DNA of 64,000 nt, taken from Gyrodactylus bullatarudis (taxonomy: Eukaryota; Platyhelminthes; Monogenea; Gyrodactylidea; Gyrodactylidae). Numbering within the stretch: the stretch's first letter is position 1; each line of letters begins with the position of its first letter. Below are positions 1 through 11,325 of the stretch, piece after piece. The stretch is taken from positions 124,001-188,000 of the forward strand of contig SSNU01000311.1 in NCBI GenBank assembly GCA_012064415.1, read 5' to 3'. Under the pieces are notes generated by a model, which was not told where the DNA came from, made no database searches, and worked only from the letters and a program-made list of their open reading frames with translations. A program made the translations under genes and the position numbers.

Positions 1-196
1 GACTAAATCGTTAATTCCTCTATTTAATCTAACATTTGACTGAATTCTGTCAGAAAAAGCTTTAAAAACCCCTTTTTCCATAATTGAAGAATAACAAAAC
101 AAAATTGTTAAATCTTTCTAGCATTTGTTTATTTCAAGTCAATTTTTCAAAAATACATTTCTTCTGTCTTTTTCTTCAGATATATAAGCCATCTGA
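1..196 (+). promoter_or_regulatory. Upstream of TOP1: probable splice acceptor before the start codon
   Basis: No coding sequence is seen. A pyrimidine-rich tract ends in CAG at about 177-179, only 17 bases before the topoisomerase ATG. An in-frame TGA immediately precedes that ATG (194-196). This arrangement suggests a 5' UTR intron, or a trans-splicing acceptor, rather than a transcription start here. The TATA-like string at 180-187 is too close to the ATG to act as the promoter for it. This is inference; a 5' transcript end would decide. Confidence 0.4.
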
Positions 197-2439
197 ATGA
201 AAGCAGGCCAAAACGGAATTAACGGTAGAGTTATCAAGAAAGAAGAGGATTGTAGTTCTGACGATGATGTTCCTCTTTCTGTCAAACGCCGTTCTATAAT
301 TAAAAGCTATGCTGAATCAGATGGGTGAGTTAGCTTTAATAATTTTTCTACAGTTCTTGTGATGATTCTATTCCTAAAAACAAAAAAATAAAAAAGGCTC
401 CCTCAAGCGACGAAGATGACGATGTTCCTCTTTCTAAAAAGTAACTCTTATATCTTATGTCTTAGACTTAAAACTCCGAAAAAAGAAAGAAAGTCTATTA
501 ATGAAAAACAAAAACCAATTAAAAGAGATAGTTCCGTTAACAAGACTCCGAACTCAGAAAAGTCTAAAAAATCTGTCACCACTCCAAAGTCTGCTAAGAA
601 AGAAGAAGAATCAGAAAATGTTTGGAGATGGTGGGAAGAAGAAAAGAAAGATACCAGTCACAAATGGACTTATCTTGAACATAAAGGACCAGTTTTTGCT
701 CCTGAGTATGAAAAACTTCCAGATTCAGTCAAGTTCTATTATAATGGACAACACATGAAGCTATCTAGCGAGGCTGAAGAAGTAGCTGGTTTTTACGCTC
801 GTATGCTCGACCATGATTATACTCAAAAGGATGTTTTCAATAACAACTTTTTCAAAGATTGGCAAAGTGTTATGACTGACCACGAAAAGAAGACTATTCG
901 TGATTTATCAAAATGCAATTTTCAAGAAATGTTTGATTTCTTTAAGCAACAGTCTGAAGAAAGAAAGGCAATGTCTAAAGAGGAAAAGCTGAAAATTAAA
1001 GAAGCCAATGCCGCCATTCAGGCTGAATATGGTACTTGCGTATTAGATGGACATAATCAAAAAATAGGCAATTTCCGTGTAGAACCTCCAGGTCTTTTCA
1101 GAGGTAGAGGATCTCATCCAAAAATGGGAATGCTTAAAAAACGAATTAGGCCGGAAGATGTTATCATCAATTGCTCCAAAGACTCTCCTATACCCAAAGC
1201 TCCAGCTGGACATAAGTGGAAAGAAGTTCGTCACGACAATACAGTAACATGGCTTTGTTGTTGGATTGAAAACATTCAAGGCAACTTTAAATACGTTATG
1301 TTGAATGCATCTTCACGTCTAAAAGCAGAAAAAGATTGGAAAAAATTCGAGACTGCTCGTAAACTTCATGCTATTGTTGATAAGATTCGCTCTGATTATC
1401 GTGAAGACTTTAAGCATAAGGAGATGCGTGTCAGACAACGAGCTGTTGCCCTTTATTTCATTGACAAACTAGCTCTAAGAGCAGGTAATGAAAAGGATGA
1501 AGATGAAGCTGACACAGTTGGTTGTTGTTCCCTACGTTACGAGCATATAAAGCTATTCGAAATGAAAGATGAAAAGGAATTTGTCGTTGAATTTGATTTT
1601 CTAGGTAAAGATTCAATCAGATATCAGAATAGTGTCCAAGTTCCCAAAAGAGTCTTTAAAAACTTACAGTTGTTTATGCAAAATAAACAGGAAGGAGACG
1701 ATCTTTTCGACCGACTCAACACCTCAATTATGAATCAATACCTCCGAGACCTTATGGAAGGACTCACTGCCAAAGTCTTCCGTACCTATAATGCTAGTAA
1801 AACTTTGGAGGAACAACTTGAACTACTCACTAACCCTGATGATCCGGTTCATGAGAAAATTCTTTCCTACAACAGAGCTAATAGAGCTGTTGCAGTCCTA
1901 TGTAACCATCAGCGTTCAGTCCCCAAGACATTTGCTAAATCAATGGAGAATCTACAGAAAAAGGTAATTTTATCGAGTAACTATAAATTTCCACTCGCTT
2001 ATCACCTTATTCACTTTAGATTGACGCTAAGAAAGAACAAATTACTGAGCTAACCAATCAGGCTAAAGATATTAAATCTGACTACAAGGTGGCCAAGTCA
2101 GCTGCTAAAAAGATTCAATATGAAAAGTTGAAGAAACGAATTGTCACAATGAAAGAGCAGTTAATGAAGCTTCAAATTCAAGCCACCGACCGTGATGAGA
2201 ATAAAGAAATCGCCCTTGGAACTTCCAAATTGAACTACCTTGACCCTAGAATTTCTGTTGCCTGGTGTCGCAAGTATAATGTGCCCCTTGAGAAGATTTT
2301 CAACAAAACTCATCGTGAGAAATTCCAATGGGCCATTGATATGGCCACAGCTGAATATCAATTCAGGGATATAACTTCTGACACCAAAACCAATCATATG
2401 AAAGAGGAGGAAGATGATTGTGAAGAGGATCAAGATTGA
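197..2439 (+). CDS. TOP1: DNA topoisomerase I (type IB), four exons
   Basis: Nuclear type IB topoisomerase that nicks one DNA strand through a 3'-phosphotyrosine, lets supercoils relax and religates. Exons are 197-324, 354-440, 466-1963 and 2020-2439, giving 710 aa (human TOP1 has 765). The N-terminus is short, acidic and lysine-rich, with two similar DDDVPLS blocks; the core and C-terminal domains follow. All five catalytic residues are readable: Arg410 (ALRAGNEK), Lys453 (LGKDSIRYQ), Arg511 (KVFRTYNAS), His553 (CNHQRS) and Tyr644 ([10 protein letters not shown]). They sit at a near-constant offset of 78-79 from the human residues. Exon 4 carries the linker coiled coil and the active-site tyrosine. 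The first two introns are only 29 nt (325-353) and 25 nt (441-465), the third 56 nt; all are GT-AG and restore the frame. Identification is near certain; the exact 5' end is less sure. Confidence 0.97.
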
Positions 2440-4800
2440 GAATTGCCCCTCCTCTCTAACTATTACAAGACGAATATCCTTACTGCACCATTTCGTGTAG
2501 TAGAATGGCTTATTAAAAATTCTTAATATTTAACATTGTTTTTTTTCCCTCCCTGATTTTTTGTTTGTACATCTTTTTATTCCATCTCTATCTCTCTCTA
2601 ATAGAGAGTCTCTATTCATTGAATATTATTCAATTCTTTTTTGTACTTGGTTATGCTCTATTTCGATATGCTTTATGTCTATTTTTCCTTTCATACGCAT
2701 TCAAATGCTAACCTCAAAGATGTACTCGGTAACGAATATATACACGCACGTACCTAGCGACCTAATTTTCAAAGAAAGACCTAATAGTATGTAGTTTTGT
2801 ATCTCTTTATATATAAATATTAGTTTTGTACATGTTTTGAAATCAACATAAAGAAAAAAAGACCTCTATCCCTTAATCCCCATTGAAAATCTTTTTTTTT
2901 GAAGTAAATAAGAACATTTTGATGACTAACTAATGCTTAGTCTTTGTTAAGAACTTTGTAAAAGGGAACTCTGATCAGAAACCTGTATTTTCATATTCTT
3001 TTTTGGAACCATCTACTTCATTGTTCAATGAACTAATGCAATATTAATTCAAAAGGGGAAGCAATGCAAGGAAAGAATCAAACAAGCAACCTTTTAAAAT
3101 ATATATGAATTTTTGTGTATAGAATTTTCTGGATTCATTATAACAGTTGAAAATATTTTAATGAATCATGAAAAAATTTAATTTATCAATAAAAATAATA
3201 TTATAATTACAATCGATCTACTTGCAAGTACATATGTCAAAAGAAAAAAAATTAGTCGTAAATTAAATTTGAAGCAGACATGTACCCTGACTGAGCGTTT
3301 CTCCAATATGTATCAACTGTGTTTCATTTTTCGACTTGAAAAAAAAAGATAGAATTTACTTTTTTTCCCTATGATTATTATTTTTTCTCATTTGTTAATT
3401 AATGTGAAACGCCATAGATAAAACATATTTCATAATATGTATTACATATTATGCAATGCATATTATAGTAAATTATAATTATTATAATAATTATTGTATT
3501 AGACGATCAGAAAATAGATACACTCTCTTTCATCAATATAGTTACGTATAATTTACCAATCAAAATGTACATTGTATTTATTTTTATGTCTAGAAAAAAA
3601 ATTCATCTTTCTGGACAATGGTGAATTATATAATCCTATTTCACGTTACAATTTTTATGCGCGGTTCAGGATATTCTCTTTTGTAATAGATGGATGACAA
3701 GCATTAAAATAATTACAGTATATGTTAGCTTAGCAACAGACAATATTTTCTTTCCAGCACCAGTACTCTGCGGAATAGGAAAATATTTGTTTTAATCTGA
3801 GGATATACGGATCGTCAATAATGATTTACCAGCTCGCCTTATAGACTTGAATGGATAAAACTGAAGAATACAAGAAGGCAAAGTGAAGAAGAATAGGAAA
3901 TGAGAAAAATAAATATTTAAATCCAACTAATTAATTAACTAAAAGTCGATATAAAACCAGAAGATAACCAATTCAGAGTCTGACTGACAAGCGATTCCTC
4001 ATCAATAGGCTCCGTAGATAATTTGATAAGCTGCGATGAAAATTTGATTTATTTCACAGGCATCGATATCGACATAGAGGACGGAAAATAAAATAAAATA
4101 TCCAATGGATATCTACCAATATCCATAGCAAATCATTATATGATGATGCTTTTAACTAATTTGATTCCTCAGTGTGAAACTACTACTATTATGATTAGAA
4201 TGTTAGGTTTTTTTCAAAAAACAACTGGAAAAATTATACATGTTAAATTCGTACGTTAAAAAAAGGTAAAAGAGTCCAGAATGGTTTCATTTTCTCAATA
4301 CAACCTCGAGGTTAGCCTAGCAGAATGAGTTTTATTAATTCTGGTTAACTGGTGCACTTTTTCTAAAATAAAAAAGTTTTTAAAATCATTTAAATGAATT
4401 CCCCCTTAGAAGAAATATGTATGTTTGAAAGAATAATGTAATCTTTTGTGAAATAGAAAACTTGTGATTTATGTTTTTTTGCTTAATGCTACTTATATCT
4501 GTTTCCTTACAATTGCCTATTGATAATCAATGTTTCAAGCGACTACTACCATAGATATGTATAAAGAGCATGAAAATATGATTTGTCACAAATTTAAACA
4601 GAAACATGAATATTAGCTTGGAAATAAAACAAATTTATAAAATACGAAAACAGGCAATAGGTTTACAAAAAAAAGTGGCTTGCTTTTTGAAATTTTTTGG
4701 TAGATGGAAATAAAAAAAATTAGTGAAATTGATTGATTTAAATCAGGAAAGAAAACCAGGGACTTTCAGCAATTGAAAAGTATACAATTCATAAAATATA
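2440..4800. other. 3' region of TOP1 and gene-free AT-rich spacer
   Basis: AT-rich sequence with stop codons in all frames and no conserved protein motif that I can recognise. The first few hundred bases are pyrimidine-rich and probably the TOP1 3' UTR. No tRNA, no long repeat and no TIR element was noticed. Confidence 0.6.
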
Positions 4801-4828
4801 AAGGAGAAAATGTATGTAATTCAAAGAT

Positions 4829-4834
4829 TTTATT
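4829..4834 (-). terminator. AATAAA polyadenylation signal of secreted protein gene A (left copy)
   Basis: AATAAA on the minus strand, about 19 bases past the stop codon of the 133-aa secreted protein gene. It is retained in the right-hand copy. The 3' UTR is therefore extremely short. Confidence 0.65.
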
Positions 4835-4852
4835 CAACGAAAACTGAACAAC

Positions 4853-5254
4853 TCAGTTGCCGGTAGATGATTCATCAGTGCTTACCAAATCATCAGTTGA
4901 GTCACCCTCGACGGCAATGTCAGTGCTCTCATCCTCAATAGTGTCATCATCAAGATCATCAGTATCGACGTCGCATTCAACATTGCTCTCATCACAAGCC
5001 ATTTCGCATTCTGCCATCATGTTGATCAACTCGTCAGTAGATTTCACTTCATCGATATATGTTCCCATACATTCGAACAAGCAGCTGTCTTGGCAATCGG
5101 CGAAGCCATTGAACTGCGCTTTGAGAGCTGACACGAAATTGTCACCTTCAGTAATTTGTTGATCCAAAGACTTGTCGATGAAATCGTAGACTTGAGAGAT
5201 GTCACAGCCGTAGGCAACGACGGAGAAAAGACCAGCTAGGATTGCGAGTTTCAT
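4853..5254 (-). CDS. Small secreted acidic Cys-containing protein A (left copy)
   Basis: A 133-aa single-exon ORF. Residues 1-16 form a classical signal peptide (MKLAILAGLFSVVAYG), so mature protein probably begins at Cys17 with CDISQVYDFID. Mature Cys residues lie at 17, 54, 58, 62, 83, 87 and 94, with a CxxxCxxxC and a CxxxC cluster. The last 40 residues are almost all Asp, Glu, Ser and Thr, giving a strongly acidic tail. The product is presumably secreted; its function is unknown and I recognise no family. Paralogue B diverges from it across a shared promoter, and an identical copy lies at 14702-15103. A TATA box sits at 5293-5300 on the minus strand, about 40 bases before the ATG, which supports this start. 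Strong core promoters and a very short 3' UTR suggest high expression (inference). Confidence 0.88.
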   Translation of the reverse strand: MKLAILAGLFSVVAYGCDISQVYDFIDKSLDQQITEGDNFVSALKAQFNGFADCQDSCLFECMGTYIDEVKSTDELINMMAECEMACDESNVECDVDTDDLDDDTIEDESTDIAVEGDSTDDLVSTDESSTGN

Positions 5255-5292
5255 TTTTACTTTGTGTTATTACTTTCTAAACAGTCATCGAG

Positions 5293-5300
5293 TATTTATA
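5293..5300 (-). promoter_or_regulatory. TATA box of secreted protein gene A (left copy)
   Basis: TATAAATA on the minus strand. The expected start site about 30 bases downstream falls a few bases before the ATG at 5254, leaving a very short 5' leader. The same box is kept at 14656-14663 in the right copy. Confidence 0.65.
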
Positions 5301-5477
5301 TGCACGGTAGACTCTTAATCTGATGATTAATTTTAAAATATATTGAGTTGACAGACTCCATTTACGGGTTTAGAGTTGAGCAGTAAATCATGCAGAGAAG
5401 CTTGTCCTTAGCTTAGAAAATAAATCAGAAAAATGTTGTATCCTGGTGATGTGAATAGCTTCGTGTAACTGCAACTC

Positions 5478-5485
5478 TATAAATA
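5478..5485 (+). promoter_or_regulatory. TATA box of secreted protein gene B (left copy)
   Basis: TATAAATA on the plus strand. A start site about 30 bases on would fall near 5508, after the first in-frame ATG (5497) but before the ATG at 5521. This is why I choose 5521 as the true start of gene B. The copy on the other arm is at 14471-14478. Confidence 0.65.
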
Positions 5486-5520
5486 CCTTTAAACCAATGA
5501 ACCAGACAACAAGAACAACA

Positions 5521-5904
5521 ATGAAACTCGTACTCTTAGCCGGTCTCTTCTCCACTCTCGCATATGGCTGCGATATTCTCCAGGTATATGACTTTATCGA
5601 TCAAGCCATGGATAATGAAGCTACCTCTGGTGGGGACTTCATGAGTGGATTCAAATCAACATTCCAGAACTTCGAGGATTGTCAGGACGATGGCTGTCTC
5701 TTCCCATGCTTGAAGGCAAATGTTGAAGGAGTCAAAGACATCGATGGGCTCGTCAACATGATCGCCGATTGTGAAATGGCATGCGAAGAAAACTGTGACG
5801 AAGATGATTTCGAAGATGAGTATTTCGATGAAAATAGCTCGGATGATGTTGATTTTGATGATGAGTCAACTGATGAATCGAATCAAACTGACTCTTCAGA
5901 CTAA
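5521..5904 (+). CDS. Small secreted acidic Cys-containing protein B (left copy)
   Basis: A 127-aa protein, paralogous to protein A. An upstream in-frame ATG at 5497 would add eight residues in front of the signal peptide, but it lies only about 12 bases past the TATA box, so 5521 is preferred. Residues 1-16 (MKLVLLAGLFSTLAYG) are a signal peptide and mature protein begins CDILQVYDFID. It shares with A the Cys pattern in the middle (DCQDDGCLFPC, DCEMAC) and the block VNMIADCEMAC, then ends in a tail rich in Asp, Glu and Ser. Function is unknown; a secreted or extracellular structural, ion-binding or effector role are all open. A polyadenylation signal lies 18 bases after the stop. The identical inverted copy is at 14052-14435. 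Confidence 0.87.
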   Translation: MKLVLLAGLFSTLAYGCDILQVYDFIDQAMDNEATSGGDFMSGFKSTFQNFEDCQDDGCLFPCLKANVEGVKDIDGLVNMIADCEMACEENCDEDDFEDEYFDENSSDDVDFDDESTDESNQTDSSD

Positions 5905-5914
5905 ACGATTCAAA

Positions 5915-6017
5915 GTATTTGAATAAATGTTTGAATTTCAAAATCTTTTGTTAATCAAGTCTAGCNGTATTTGAATAAATGTTTGAATTTCAAAATCTTT
6001 TGTTAATCAAGTCTAGC
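5915..6017. repeat. 51-bp direct repeat on both sides of a single N (assembly gap)
   Basis: Bases 5915-5965 and 5967-6017 are the same 51 bases, separated only by the N at 5966. It includes the polyadenylation signal of gene B. This is what appears when two contigs are scaffolded end to end without merging their overlap. It is most likely an assembly artefact, so the true sequence probably has one copy. Confidence 0.85.
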
Positions 6018-6883
6018 AACACTTTCGATCAATATTGAAGATAATCTTCTGATGATTATATTTTAAATAAGTCGAAATCTCTAACACCAAAAGCAGGTAA
6101 TGTTTGAAACCTGGAACATTGCGCTGAAAGTTGTTGAATTTTTCTTACCTTGCAAATAGTTGCGTATCAATAAATAGAATTGAGGTTTTTTCTTGATGAC
6201 TATTTATTCAAGCCTTTTAGAGAAATTTCAAAATCCTAAAATATACAATGTCAGATTTTTCAATATTTTAGAGACTTTCCATTAATAATTTTGCCATGAT
6301 CAGATGTAAATACTGTTTTTTAGAAGTCTGCAGACACTTCTGAAATATTTTCTTTTTATCCAGTCGTACTTTTGATGAACAATTAAAGTATTTCCAAGCA
6401 TAAAAAGTTTAAATTCCTTTATGAAAATTATAATTTCATTATATTTCTCAAGTAAATTTGATCGACTATTTATTCCTAAAATAATTGATTCCTGTATAGA
6501 AAATGGAATATTGATTAGATTTTATTTCTCTCTTATGAATGTAACAGTGAAAAAGGATGAAAATTCAAATTTTGATTCCCACAAGAATAAACAAAAACTA
6601 ATAATAATGTACTGTTCTGAAATGACTATGAACATATATATATTCATCAGGCTAATGGCATATCTGTTCAATGCTTTGCATAGAGCGAATAGAGAGGATT
6701 TTCAAGTCTTGTAGAATAATGCCTTCATCATCAAATTTCTCCCCCTTTGTGTTCAATTTGAAAATCCCCAAGTTTAGCCAGGATATCGACACTAAGAACG
6801 AGAATATAAAGTTGTTCGCCTGTTACCTGATCCCTGCAAGCTAGAGGAACAACATCTGGGACTAAAAATAAGTTTTTGATATT
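6018..6883. other. Non-coding sequence with one coding-like patch
   Basis: Mostly AT-rich with no recognised feature. On the minus strand, about 6722-6876 is more GC-rich and open in one frame for about 45 codons (reads like ...PLACRDQVTGEQLY...). It has no start codon and I recognise no family. It could be an orphaned exon relic or chance. Confidence 0.35.
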
Positions 6884-6908
6884 TTAACATATCTGGATTC
6901 TCGGACGT

Positions 6909-7058
6909 GTTTTGTCGATGAAGAGAAATCTACTGATGGGTTGATCAACATGATGACAGAATGCGAAATGGCTTGTGATGAGAGAAGACCTTGATGATGG
7001 TACCATTGAAGTAGAGAGTTCTGACATTGCCGTCGAGGGTTACTCAACCGATGAATTG
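6909..7058 (+). pseudogene. Decayed fragment of secreted protein gene A
   Basis: Closely similar at DNA level to the middle and C-terminal coding part of gene A: the stretch encoding the Asp-Glu-Leu-Ile-Asn-Met-Met to Cys-Glu-Met-Ala-Cys block and the acidic tail. The segment just after the GCTTGTGATGAGAG motif is deleted, which shifts the frame; the signal peptide and N-terminal half are missing. It is a dead copy, showing that the family once extended into this interval. Confidence 0.8.
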
Positions 7059-7903
7059 GGAAACAATGTTTTATGTTTCACTAAATCCTACATTTTTCAA
7101 AATTTCTTATGGATAATCTAAATTATTTACAGGTGAAAGCTCTGGAAAGTGATAAGAGTTGTGTGAATGTTCAAATACATACGTTAGTTATATACCATTT
7201 CTTTCCCAAAAGTCACGAATAATTGACCAATAGAAATTGAGTATTTGTCAATCAAGTGAAACTTTTGTAGAGATTTTATAAAATGATTAGGCCAACAAAA
7301 AATAATAAAAAAATATTCAGGTCAATTTTTGCTATTGAACTATTCGTTAAAACTCCAATAAATATAAGACTATTCTACACTCAATAAGTATTCTCTTGAA
7401 TATAGAAAGATAATTTAATTCATTTAATAGATTTTCTAGCATAGATTACTAACTAATTGCCAGATAATAAATCAAGCTGAGCAGAAATCTCAATTGGAAA
7501 GAAAAAGATTTGATTTATATGAAAAGGAACAATTTTAATTTACATTTCAATTTAGATACTGGCTACCTTTTTTTGTTTTAGCTAAAACTTGGCTTACATT
7601 TCAAGATTCTTATATGAGGATGATAATTTACTAATTATACATAAAACCAAATATTTTTCTCTGGATAGTCAGAAATAGAATTTCTTTTGAATCCCATGAA
7701 AAAAATAAACCTCTGAGTTGTAGGAATAAAAAATTAATCTGGCCGAGATTATGCTATGTTTTGAATCTCTAAAATTTCAAATTTGATTTGATTGATTTGA
7801 AGACATAAAATTCGAATTTTGCCATAGAAGTTCAAATCAAACCCCTTGAATATACCAATTATTATGAAGTGAAATTATCGAAAATTAGAAAATTTAATTT
7901 TAA

Positions 7904-8109
7904 CCCTTTCGGTGCCGATGGACATTTTCCAATTTTTTTGAACCTTCATAACTCTACCAGTTTGATAGGTTTCTGGATCAATTAAAGTTTAAATTGAAGT
8001 CCACAATGTGAACTTGCATTAGTAACATTTTTGGCCAAATAACTTGGTATCTTGATAGATAAATTTTTGTTTTTATAAAAATTGTGAAAAAGTCTCGACA
8101 CCGAAAGGG
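7904..8109. mobile_element. 206-bp piggyBac-like MITE with TTAA target duplications
   Basis: Terminal inverted repeats CCCTTTCGGTGCCG (left) and CCCTTTCGGTGTCG (right, read inverted) differ at one of 14 positions. Each end abuts TTAA (7900-7903 and 8110-8113), the piggyBac target site. The interior is non-coding. The ends resemble, but are not identical to, those of the larger piggyBac element at 34095-35882 (CCCTTCCGTAGCCA), so it belongs to a related but distinct subfamily that must be mobilised in trans. Confidence 0.8.
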
Positions 8110-8315
8110 TTAAAAACGACATGTACGACATGTATTCGAAATATTGTGAGTCCAAACTATTTTTATCAGTGTAATCTAAATGTTTTTTATTCTCATCTTC
8201 AAATGATGAATTATATTATCAGAGTTATTAATAATTCTGATTACTATAACAATCACTGTAATCTTTATAATCCTAATTCTTTAAGAAATACTACTCCTCT
8301 CTCTCCCCTTTCTTT

Positions 8316-8372
8316 TTCTACAGATAGACCAGTACAAGCCAGAAGACAACATAGTCAGGAAGCAAGGGAACA
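8316..8372 (+). repeat. Single arm of the hairpin repeat found at 29963-30083
   Basis: The string AGATAGACCAGTACAAGCC followed by AGAAGACAACATAG matches, with small changes, both arms of the hairpin at 29963-30083. Only one arm is present here. It marks a dispersed short repeat family. Confidence 0.65.
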
Positions 8373-11321
8373 ACGTTATAGTTAGAAAATTTAACTTTAA
8401 AAAAGTGCGGGTTTAGAAATTCTCTGGCCGAATTCGAATTTTTTTTTGTCTTTTTGTAATTCAAAATCTGAGAGATTAAAAATACATGCAATGCCGTAAT
8501 GATTTAAATGTGTAAAGTTTTCTCTTTAAGATGGAAATAGTAATAGTGGTGATATAGTTGATATTTGCCCGTTTTCTCCTTTAAAGAATATTCAAATTTA
8601 GAACTTCTAGGGAGAAACCCCATCATTTGGTTAAAGTCAAAGAAAAATTGTAATTAGAAACTACTAACTTACTAATTGGCATCAATTCTACCCCAGCAAC
8701 CTATATGTATAAAATATCAAATAACCAAAACGAGAAATCAGCGGATGCATAATTTGAAACCTACCAAACGAACAGGAAAAGAACAAGGATCGTAAGGATC
8801 TAACCCATAAGGGGTCATCTAATGTCATCCTGTTATCATTTTTCAAGATCCGATGAAATAAGGCTTTATTTACTAATCTTCCGTCTTGTCTTCACATCTT
8901 ATTAAAATAAAAAAGAAATTTATTCGGAGAAACTCCACTTGGAGATAAATTATCGATCATTGTAGACTCTACAATGTAGAGTGGACTCTAATTGAATTTA
9001 GTACTCGCATTACTGGCTATATATATTCACTCATAAAGTTCCACTTGAAATTCGAATAGAAAACTTGGGACGAGAATTTCTTTTTTCTGATAAGAACAAA
9101 ATAAATAGCATTTTCATAGGCGACCAAGAAAGATTTGATAAAACACCTTTTCTCATGGACATTATTTAGTCTATTGAAATCTTTTAAATTAATCGGGACA
9201 TATCAAGTAACTTCTTTAATGTGAAATAAACTCACCAAAAGAGATATATAGAGGTCATCCAGTCAAATTTCGTTTATTTTCAATCAACCTGTTAGTAAGC
9301 GTATGTATGTGTTGACTAATATATGAGAAAGCCTTTCAGACAGTTTGGGAAAATTGTGAAGATTTTAATTGAGTTCTATTAGAAATGAAACGAAAACTGT
9401 ATGCTTCATTCAAGCCAATCAGATTGAAGGGTCCCCTTCAACATCCAAACACGAAGGTCTATACGCTGAATATGAATCAAAATGAATGCAATGATTTTGA
9501 AAAAAAATGATTTTAAGAGAGAAATTTTTCGATAAGCAAACTAAAATTTTATTCATTCTCACAAAAAATTTACTGATATTATTGCTATTATTATCTGATA
9601 AATTTTATGAATATTTCAGAATATTTACTAGTTAAATATCCTGATTTTTGCCCTTATTTAAAATTAATTGAAGGGGTTTAATATAAATTTTTTAAATAAA
9701 TATAGGTTTTTAATTGTTCATAGTTGGTTTAAAAGTAATGACTTTTCTTCATTTTCATTTGCCTAAAAGTTAGAAACTAAAAATCGAAAATTTTGGCTAA
9801 CTCAGGACCAAACTGCTACAATTTCTTTCTTCTTTCAGTTAAAATAACAAAAACCGTTGTCTAGAGGAAATATTTTTTATTATTTTCTGTCTCAATGTCA
9901 ATCAATGCGAGCCTTTAATATTAGCATTGATTCCTTTCAAATTTGTCCCAAAAATAGAAGAGGAAATAAAAAATAAAGGAACAATAATAATGTTATATAT
10001 GAAAACAACAATTTCTGAATAATTTCACCCAAACAGCTAACAAAAAGAAAATAATAAAACTAAATGATACGAAAGTATTCCGAAAATCTGAATTTTTTAT
10101 CTAAAACTCGAGAATGAATAAGTTTTTCGAGATCCATCAAACTCATTTTTATCGATTCAAGAAATAATTTTAAGAAGTTCTTGCCTAAAATTTTTTATGG
10201 ATCAATTCGAATTCTTTGTCTAATATTGATCCCAAATATCATCACTTAACTGCTTCGAATTATCAAAATCGATAAAAAGTTTGTGCTAAAAAGTTGAAAA
10301 AGTAGAAATTTAGTGCATTTTCGAAATTCGAAAAACGGCCTAATTTTGGTCAGATTGAATTTTTTCGAATATCCGCATCTTATTAGCTCATGTCATTTTA
10401 GAATTCAAAAAAATATTCTTTTCCTGTGAATCCGGAGAAAAATATCGAGTTTTTTGTAAAAGTAGTAAATTTTCATCTTCATGTCAACAAGGTTTATATC
10501 AATGGTGATTTATTTTCATTAATTTAATGAATATACTTGAAGATTTTTTTAAAGTACTTATTAAGAAATACCGTAAAACTATCTAACTGAAAGAGAGAGG
10601 CCTAAATTCTCACAAGTTCTATGCCATCCGAAAATGGTTGTAAAAATCTATTCTTGTATATAACTAATTCACAATAATAAACACGAGAAAAAGAACAGCA
10701 GATTCTAGACTTGAGGATAATTATAATTATCACGAGGTTAGCCGAATAAATTCCATCGATATTTATGTTTTTGTTGATATATTCAGCATACAAAAAAAGG
10801 AAAGCTTAAACTTGAATTCTTGAGAATTGATTTCTATCAAGATGAAATCTATACAATTTTGGCTTAAATAATTGGATCCTTGTTTTATTCAACTAAAAAT
10901 TAAAAAAATAAGTGATTTTAAAGGAAAAAATTATAAGTTTCTGTACTCCAGATAAACTGGGTAAAAAATTCATGGTTGTACTCACTGAGAAGAAAAATCT
11001 CCTTTTCACAATGATTATACCAACATTAGCTCCGCTTCATGTCACTTTCTTTTCCACATAATAATTAGAATCGATATTCTTGTGATCAGATAATTCCTTT
11101 GGATTTAAATCTCTTCAAAAATATCATCTGCTTATCGTGAAACTGTAGGTGAAAAAGAAAAAGCTAAATGGAAAAATTTCATAAAAAACAGTTATAGTTA
11201 TTCAAAGAGATTTCCGATCTAATCAACATTCAAAATATTCATGTGATTGGTAATGAATAATTTAGATTATCAATACGAAAATTTGAAGGATGTAGTGAAA
11301 CGTATTTAAAAAAACAGTATT
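8373..11321. other. Gene-free AT-rich interval
   Basis: No credible coding region, tRNA or TIR element is seen. At about 10440-10500 there is a degenerate copy of a dispersed motif (TTCATCTTCAT... preceded by GTAAAA) also seen near 11755, 25620 and 62870. Confidence 0.5.
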
Positions 11322-11325
11322 AACC

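Larger units (their letters stand above)
4801..5961. repeat. Left arm of a 1,161-bp inverted duplication
   Basis: This segment, read backwards, is the same as 13995-15155. Paired coordinates sum to 19956 throughout. The arm holds a divergent gene pair (secreted acidic proteins A and B) and their shared promoter region. Everything I compared (both coding regions, the 240-bp spacer and both 3' ends) was identical, so the copy is either very young, gene-converted or an assembly artefact. The inner boundary at 5961 lies five bases from the only N in the window (5966). Confidence 0.9.

Noticed and set aside
2561..2794. 77-codon ORF after TOP1
   Set aside because: Low-complexity, T-rich 3' flank; no start context or recognisable motif.
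4857..5162. Ser-rich ORF antisense to secreted protein A (and its mirror at 14794-15099)
   Set aside because: A shadow of the Asp/Glu/Ser-rich coding strand; no signal peptide, no start context, and the sense protein has promoter, signal peptide and paralogue support.
5497..5520. Upstream in-frame ATG for secreted protein B
   Set aside because: It is only about 12 bases beyond the TATA box, so it should lie outside the transcript; it would also bury the signal peptide.
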